From: Episyrphus balteatus
Lineage: Eukaryota; Arthropoda; Insecta; Diptera; Syrphidae
Assembly: GCF_945859705.1 (NCBI RefSeq)
Contig: NC_079135.1
Coordinates: 77,942,253 to 78,006,252 of the forward strand
Direction of reading: 5' to 3'
Length of the DNA stretch: 64,000 nucleotides
Position numbers and translations under genes: made by a program. Below, one piece after another: positions 58,298 through 64,000 of this stretch. Each line of letters opens with the position of its first letter. The first letter of the stretch is position 1. The notes below the pieces were generated by a model. That model was given only the letters and a program-made list of their open reading frames with translations, was not told the DNA's origin and searched no databases.

Positions 58298-58642
58298 TAG
58301 AGATGCCGCGAACATTGATTTGGCCGAATACCTAATACCGAATATTCGGCTACGCTCCTCGGCCGAATACCGAATGTTCGGCAGCCGAATATTCGGCCAA
58401 GGACACTCAGAAAAAAACGTTGGTAATTTCAAAAATTTTATACTTTGTCTCAAGAATAGATGTGGCTTAAAAAAATCCCAACAACATCGTATTGTAACGA
58501 TGAATAACTGAACTACTTTTAAGATAAATGTCTGAACACACTACCTACTACTGCAAAGAAGGTAGACATCTAAAATCGAATTGTATATGAGGACTGTTCG
58601 CCAAGATCGAACGGCGAACCCATACAAGTGGTGGTATCTCTA
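58298..58642. mobile_element. hAT-type MITE, 345 bp, 8-bp target duplication
   Basis: The ends TAGAGATGCCGCG and, inverted, TAGAGATACCACC are flanked by a perfect GTTTTTAC on both sides (58290-58297 and 58643-58650). TAGAGATG ends with 8-bp duplications occur in hAT elements. The left part carries GGCCGAATA/TATTCGGC repeats (58321-58400) that form alternative hairpins. Confidence 0.85.
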
Positions 58643-58949
58643 GTTTTTACTAAAATGTTATGTTTTTACTTAAATGATGTTTACAAAAAATAAAATGACG
58701 GCTAAAATTGGATAGAATATGGACTTTCAAAATCCACTGTGTTTGGTCTTTTCAAACCATTTTTTTTTAAATGTTTCGATAAATTGCACTTAAACAGCTG
58801 GAGTGACGCAGAAAAGTTGTTCTATTGTTTCTTGCCTATTTTTTCAGCTTTCAGGTAGATACCAGTTCTTCTGTTCAGATTAATCGTTTATTATTCAGGA
58901 TAAAGCTCGAATACTAAGAATGCTGAGAAAAACAACAAAAAAAATTTTG

Positions 58950-59082
58950 AAAAATCATATCTCGAAAACCTATCGATAAAAAATTTTTTTTATAAAATTT
59001 TCGAGTTTTCTGGGCTCAAATCTATACGAAAAGTATAACGGTACTTGGTTTCCAAAAAATTTTATTTCTTTGTAAACTAGTG
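58950..59082 (+). mobile_element. Possible decayed right arm of the CACTGG family
   Basis: CTGGGCTCAAATCTATACGA, AAGTATAACGGTACTTGGTT and a final CTAGTG followed by TTA follow the order of the right arm of the CACTGG foldbacks. The left arm was not found. Weakly supported. Confidence 0.35.
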
Positions 59083-59151
59083 TTATATTCAAAATTTGTG
59101 TATTTAAACTTACAAAACTATTGTGAACAAAAATTATTATTTATACATTAA

Positions 59152-59583
59152 GGGCCAATTTTTCAATAGTCAGTTAAACAGTCTGTTAGTACTTATTCCC
59201 CTGATAGAGAAAAAATCATTTTTTCATCAGGCAGATATAGCTTATTCCTTATTAAACTACATATCTGCTTCTTTCAGAGACGAATAAAATTATTCTAAGG
59301 AATAATTTCAATAAAAATATTGTGTCAATAATTTTTAAAGCTGCTTTGAAAGAATTTTGACAAAAAATACAGAGGAACACAAGAAAACAAAAACAATTAT
59401 GAATAAAAATGACGTTTAATTTTGAATATTTTTGAATTTGACAATTTTTTTTTTTGTTATTCTGTAGAATTAATTATTCTTGATTGAAAAATTCAATGTT
59501 GTTATCTGATTGTTTATGAGCCTAATAACTTTATTTGTCAAACAGCTAACTGACTGTTTATTAGAAGATTGAAAAATCGGCTC
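59152..59583. mobile_element. MITE, 432 bp, GGGCC...GGCTC ends
   Basis: The left end GGGCCAATTTTTCAATAGTC and right end, inverted GAGCCGATTTTTCAATCTTC, are similar. CAGTTAAACAGTC near the left pairs with the right-hand ACTGACTGTTTATT. TTAA precedes it and TAAA follows, an imperfect 4-bp duplication that could point to piggyBac-type targeting. Related by its ends to 50777-50894 and 59895-60015. Confidence 0.65.
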
Positions 59584-59894
59584 TAAAAGTAAACAAAATA
59601 ACGAAAACAAAATTTATTGATTTGACATTTAAAAATATAAATTATTTCTAAAATAAGAAACTTTTTTCACTTTGTGTTTTTATGTATGTAGGTAGTTCAG
59701 ACTTAAGACTCAATTTGACAGAAAAAGAATCAGTTCTTTTGGAGTAAAGTTGTATTTAAAGAAGTTTTTTCCGTAATCTTACGATTTTTGTCACTTGACT
59801 TTATGTCACGAAACTTTTTAAAGGTACTATAATTTGAACTAAAAGCATTTACCATTTGGCTTCAGATTTTCAAATATCATCAATTTTTATCTTA

Positions 59895-60015
59895 CCCCTG
59901 ATTTTTCAATCGTCAATTAGACTATTAGAGGAATAAATGTCAATTAAAAAAAAAACTTTTATTCGTAGAAATAAGCCTTAACTGGAGTTTATCTCGCTAT
60001 TGAAAAATAGGCAGG
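59895..60015 (+). mobile_element. Short MITE, about 121 bp
   Basis: The ends are CCCCTGATTTTTCAATCG and, inverted, CCTGCCTATTTTTCAATAG. It shares ATAAGCCTTAACTGGAGTTT with the 50777 copy in inverse direction. No target duplication seen. Confidence 0.6.
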
Positions 60016-61168
60016 AAAAATTTGTTCAATATTGATATTATTACAAGTAGCCTGGTCAGTGAGACACTGTACCACCGTTAACAATGTGGTTTGTCTCAAG
60101 TAAGTTATTTTATGTCCTAGTTTGCCAAAATAAGGCAGAAACTATAAACAACTCTGCCAAACAATCAGAACTAAATGATTTAATGGAGTGTGCAATGTAA
60201 AGGGTTACTGTACTGCATAATGATTCAGAACAATTTTATTACCACAAAAAAATTAAGTGGTTGCAATATTTTTTCTCCACACCCCCACTACCTTCAACTT
60301 CAAAATAAATATGACATTTTTCTCATAAATACTTTAGGTCTCTTTCGCAATTGAGAAATAATCCGTGACGCGCCTTCTTAAGACAACTTGCTTCCAAGTA
60401 TGTAGTAAGTACATAAAAATGCAATGTGAGACCCTATACGCTGCTGCTGCTGCTGCCGTGTATAGCTGCTACTTCCAGTTCTACTTAAAATCCAATAAAG
60501 TTGTTTGTTGTTCAACCCCTGCCCAACTCTTATTTGAATACCTACCAAGACCAAACTTCTACTGCTAGGTACTGCTTCTATTTGCTTGACGTTAATTATA
60601 ATAAATTTTACTCCCGTGACAATACGCCCAGTAGTCCAGTAGCCATTTTTTACATATATACAAGCTTACCACTTGACCGGACTTAAGGAATTTTCCCTGC
60701 ACACGCATCTTATACTTACTCTTAACATATGGACATGTTAACAAAGAAGTTATTTATCAGTGCCAAATGCATGCAAAGTTCGTTTGTCGTAAGCAATATC
60801 TAGAAAAATGCGATTAGTCCTGTCCAAGTATAGTAAAAGAGGCTCTCTCTGTAAAGGGGGAATAAAAGATTAAGCGACAATATTCAGTGTGTGTGGAGGG
60901 CAAGTTAAACATTTAAGTATGTAGTAGAGTAGAGGGTATAGGCTCAGTTAACACTGAAAATACTTGGATGCCTATGCGAATGACCTACTTAAGAGGTTTT
61001 TCCTTGTAGCTTTATAGCAATCCCCCACAATTATTTGTATTTTCCCTTTTTCTCATGCCCATTTTTATATTTTTTTTTTATTTACGCAAGGGTTAGTCAT
61101 ATTTTTATGGTGACCATCGTTTATATCTCAAAAATAAAAATAATTGTAAGAACTGTTTTTGAGACAGT
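60016..61168. other. Unassigned sequence
   Basis: No gene or paired repeat. Contains a GCTGCTGCTGCTGC stretch at about 60441-60455. Confidence 0.45.
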
Positions 61169-61178
61169 AAATCGTTTT

Positions 61179-62140
61179 CCTAGGCTAGGCGCACACATGC
61201 GATTTTCAGTCGTTGCTACTAAAAAATCGCAGTCGCAACATAAAATTACCGTGCACACACTTGCGATTAAAAAATCACGCGACTATTTTTTATAGCAAGA
61301 AAAAACATTATGTTTGGTCGAAAAAATCGGATATTATGATAAGGTGAATTCATGAAACTGTGTAAGCTCTGGTAAAAGTAATAAATGTCTTAAAATTTGG
61401 TAAGGGTTTGACAGCTTGTTTACCAGATTAGAAATAGAAATAGATTCTCTGCAATGTGTATGTTTGTATCTTATCTTATTTTAGGCCCCACGAGTACCAT
61501 TATTTCACCAAAGCATTGTATACTCATTCTATAGAACTGGGTAAATTTCTGAGGGTCTTCTCTTAAATTGTTATGAATTTTATGGAATTGTCCTTTTAAA
61601 TTTCCTATCGTTTATAAAAAAAGAGCCAATATACAACACTTTTTAGTAATATCCATTATTGTACTTAAAATAATTGTTCCAAGTGTCGCACGTGCGGGCA
61701 GGTGCATTATATTCTGTATAATATATCCTTATGTGCAGCAAAAAAAAATCGCGGAAAATAGAACCGGATCCATTTTTTTAAACTTTGCGATTTTTAAATC
61801 GCAAGTCTGTGCGCTCTCATTTAAAATAATGTGTTTCATTTCTTGCGTCTAAAAAATTGAGTGGTTGAAAATCGCATGTGTGCGCATGATTTGGACTCTT
61901 TGCGACTGCTACTTTTTAGTCGTTTTCGGTTTAGTCGCAAGTGTGTGCATAACTATGCTGGTCCATTTGTTCCATTTTAATTTGCGACAATCGCGTCGCC
62001 AAAAAAATGGGACAATTTTCAATTTTTTGATCGCGGCTATTTTTTAGAAGCATGTGTGTTTACCGGCATTGAAATGCATGTGATCCATTTTTGCGACTGA
62101 ATAATCGTGCGACTAAAATCGCATGTGTGCGCCTAGCCTA
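61179..62140. mobile_element. TCGCA-rich element, 10-bp target duplication
   Basis: A perfect 26-bp inverted end (TAGGCTAGGCGCACACATGC and on) lies at 61181-61206 and 62115-62140. AAATCGTTTT is repeated at 61169-61178 and 62141-62150. The sub-terminal parts hold many TCGCA/TGCGA and GTGTGTGC/GCACACAC words on both strands (61200-61290 and 61795-62120). The middle (about 61310-61740) is unrelated AT-rich DNA. The 9-10-bp duplication suggests a Mutator-like element; no transposase is present. Confidence 0.85.
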
Positions 62141-62150
62141 AAATCGTTTT

Positions 62151-64000
62151 GTATGTATGTTTGTTTCCTTATAACTTCTAAACTACTAGTCGTGATTTGA
62201 CAAATCGGTTTTCGTTGAAAGTATCTTGTTAGTTCGTAGGTTTTAGGCCATAAAAAGTTCCCTTAATTTCAAGAAAGAATACCAAATAGTGACGATTAAA
62301 TTTTACTTACCAAAAATATGGTCACCTTAATAATAATGACTCTATAGCAGTGCTTTAACTACAAACGATATCTTTTGAAAGTTGCAACGCAAAATACGAA
62401 CACAACGATGAGTGCATAAAAAAAAAACCTACAAGGACTTTCTTTGGCTTGTCATTCTAGATAATCGTTATTTTTTTTGTATTTCATATTTTTTTGTAGT
62501 TGTTGTTTTTTTTTATGCACGTTTGCTGCTGTCATATTCAATGGAGCCATTTCGTGCAATAGAAAGATTATTAACCCGGCCAACCCGGCGATAAAAAAAA
62601 GATATCAAAGGAATTTATTAAGAGTGAGATAGGGACTATATGTGTATTTATGTACAATGATAAAGGAAGCACATAGGTTGTTGGCATATACGCACTCCGT
62701 GAAGAGGCTTAAAAGTGCTGAAGAATTGAAAATGGGGAAAATATACTGGAACAGTATATAAATTCGACTTATAAGAAGAGTCTAAAGACTTTTTATCCTT
62801 TTGAAAATATTATAGAGAAAAAAGAAATCGTTTATTTTCTATATATTTTTAGATTGATGCAGCAGATAAAAAGATTATATTTTTTTTAAACTTGAATGTA
62901 AAATTATTTCCATTTCTTATGTTCAAGTCAGCAAAATTCATACTTTATAGAATTGCCGAATTTCCAACATTTTTCTTCTTCTATTTTCATTTTTTTTTTT
63001 TTTTGTCTTTTTTTCATTCAAAAAAGGACAATGGTAACTTACCAACCGAAAAATTCATATATATTTTAATAAAAATGATTTTCTTTTATGAAAGAAATAA
63101 TAACATAAAAGATGGAGATTTATGGTCGTTCTTAAATGTTGTCAAAAAATGTCATTTTGACAAAAGAAAAAATCCCGGATATTGAATGCAAGGGATGGTA
63201 CATTTATTTGAAGAGAGAAAAAAAAAGAGCATGATGGTCTTTTCATAAGTATGATGAGATGTGGTGAGAACTTGTTGACATCAACTTGAATTTTATACAT
63301 TTGCATTACTTTATGAATAATTTGAAAATAATGTACGTAGGTATAACTACTAGGTATATTCATAAGAATGTAAAGTTTATCTCAAACAACTATTTTGCTT
63401 TGAAGACGATAATTTTCAAATATATTAGTAGAACGACGCACATAGGAGTATTTGCAGTAAAAACCTGGTCAAAAGTCGATTTTCTGAAAATCAAAATTTA
63501 CACCAAAAAAGTTGTCAAAGTGGGTGCAAAATAAACATGGGTCAATATCCTGTACTTATTTTTTGTTTTTCGATCGTGTCTTGTTAAAAAATTAGTTCAA
63601 AGTTAAGTATTACATCTACCTCATTTTTATTTCAATGCGAAGTACTTTAGTAAGTAATATTCAATATGCGATATCGAAGTGTTCTGAGAATTCTTCTTCA
63701 GTTATATTAACGATACTAATACAGTTATGGAAATATCAGATAGTGTTTTCCATTTCAACAATTAGAACAAGTAAATAAAAACTTGTTATTTTTGTTAAGT
63801 TATTTGATTTTGTTTAAAGTATACCCCGTTATACTGCGATGAATTGAAACTTATGAGTTAGTTTATATATTCCTTAAACCAATGCAACAAAAATTGGATG
63901 CTCTTCCGTGCGCTTTAGAGAATTGAAGGTCAATTAGTTTTTCACTTTCTGATAAAAAATACTCCTTACTTTATGCAATGTTTTTTTATTTTTAAATTAA
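62151..64000. other. Unassigned AT-rich sequence to the window end
   Basis: Positions 62155-62260 have a degenerate dispersed-repeat look (CTTATAACTTCTAAACTACT). Beyond that I see no gene, RNA or paired repeat; T runs lie at 62990-63010. Confidence 0.45.

Overview
This window reads as AT-rich nuclear DNA of an insect, most likely a fly. It holds Tc1/mariner-, pogo-, hAT- and possibly Mutator- and CMC-type DNA elements, a jockey/CR1-like non-LTR retrotransposon, and triplet-rich unique islands of CAA, GAC and GATG type. There is no operon structure, no bacterial-type gene and no rRNA. No gene or intact tRNA in it can name the species. I see no host protein-coding exon I can defend. The window is probably a large intron or an intergenic region. 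The only long open frames (536 and 401 codons) belong to the retrotransposon.

Transposable elements and other repeats cover roughly 28 kb of the 64 kb. Most are DNA elements built as long inverted repeats (foldbacks), and many are nested. From left to right: a TA-flanked foldback (275-3159) carrying a second one (1393-3151) in its right end; a 92-bp hairpin MITE (5910-6001); a CACTGG foldback (6547-7154), a Tc1-like end with two spaced direct repeats (7246-7446) and a decayed second CACTGG copy (7462-7875); a 3.86-kb palindrome (8406-12267) whose arms are each three tandem 649-bp units; a deleted Tc1-like element with a decayed transposase (12320-14574) that hosts a CACTGTG foldback (12531-13878).

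The middle (14.6-40 kb) is mostly single-copy-looking AT-rich sequence. Within it lie several dispersed repeats: an inverted pair at 17628-18393 and 29036-29858, a tRNA-like palindromic element at 22995-23224, a GCGGGTGAGATGGC-ended element at 25197-26045, a 5'-truncated non-LTR tail at 27066-27660, a foldback at 27746-28888, a 27-bp-TIR element at 31281-32239, a 160-bp tandem duplication at 33867-34185 and a TA-flanked foldback at 35862-37375.

The right third holds an hAT-like element with an 8-bp duplication (40039-41353) and a nested element with a 9-bp duplication (40240-40607); a pogo-like element (41514-42936) with a nested, nearly complete palindrome (41593-42669); a 95-bp perfect tandem duplication (46796-46985); the non-LTR element on the minus strand (47042-50006), with endonuclease and reverse transcriptase separated by one frame break; a family of short MITEs (50777, 59152, 59895); a compound CACTGG foldback hosting a TACACC-rich element (53738-55451); an hAT-type MITE (58298-58642); and a TCGCA-rich element with a 10-bp duplication (61179-62140).

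The strongest candidates for something undescribed are the 3.86-kb palindrome with mirror-matched tandem units and the set of CAC...GTG-ended foldbacks that share 3-bp TAA/TTA target duplications.
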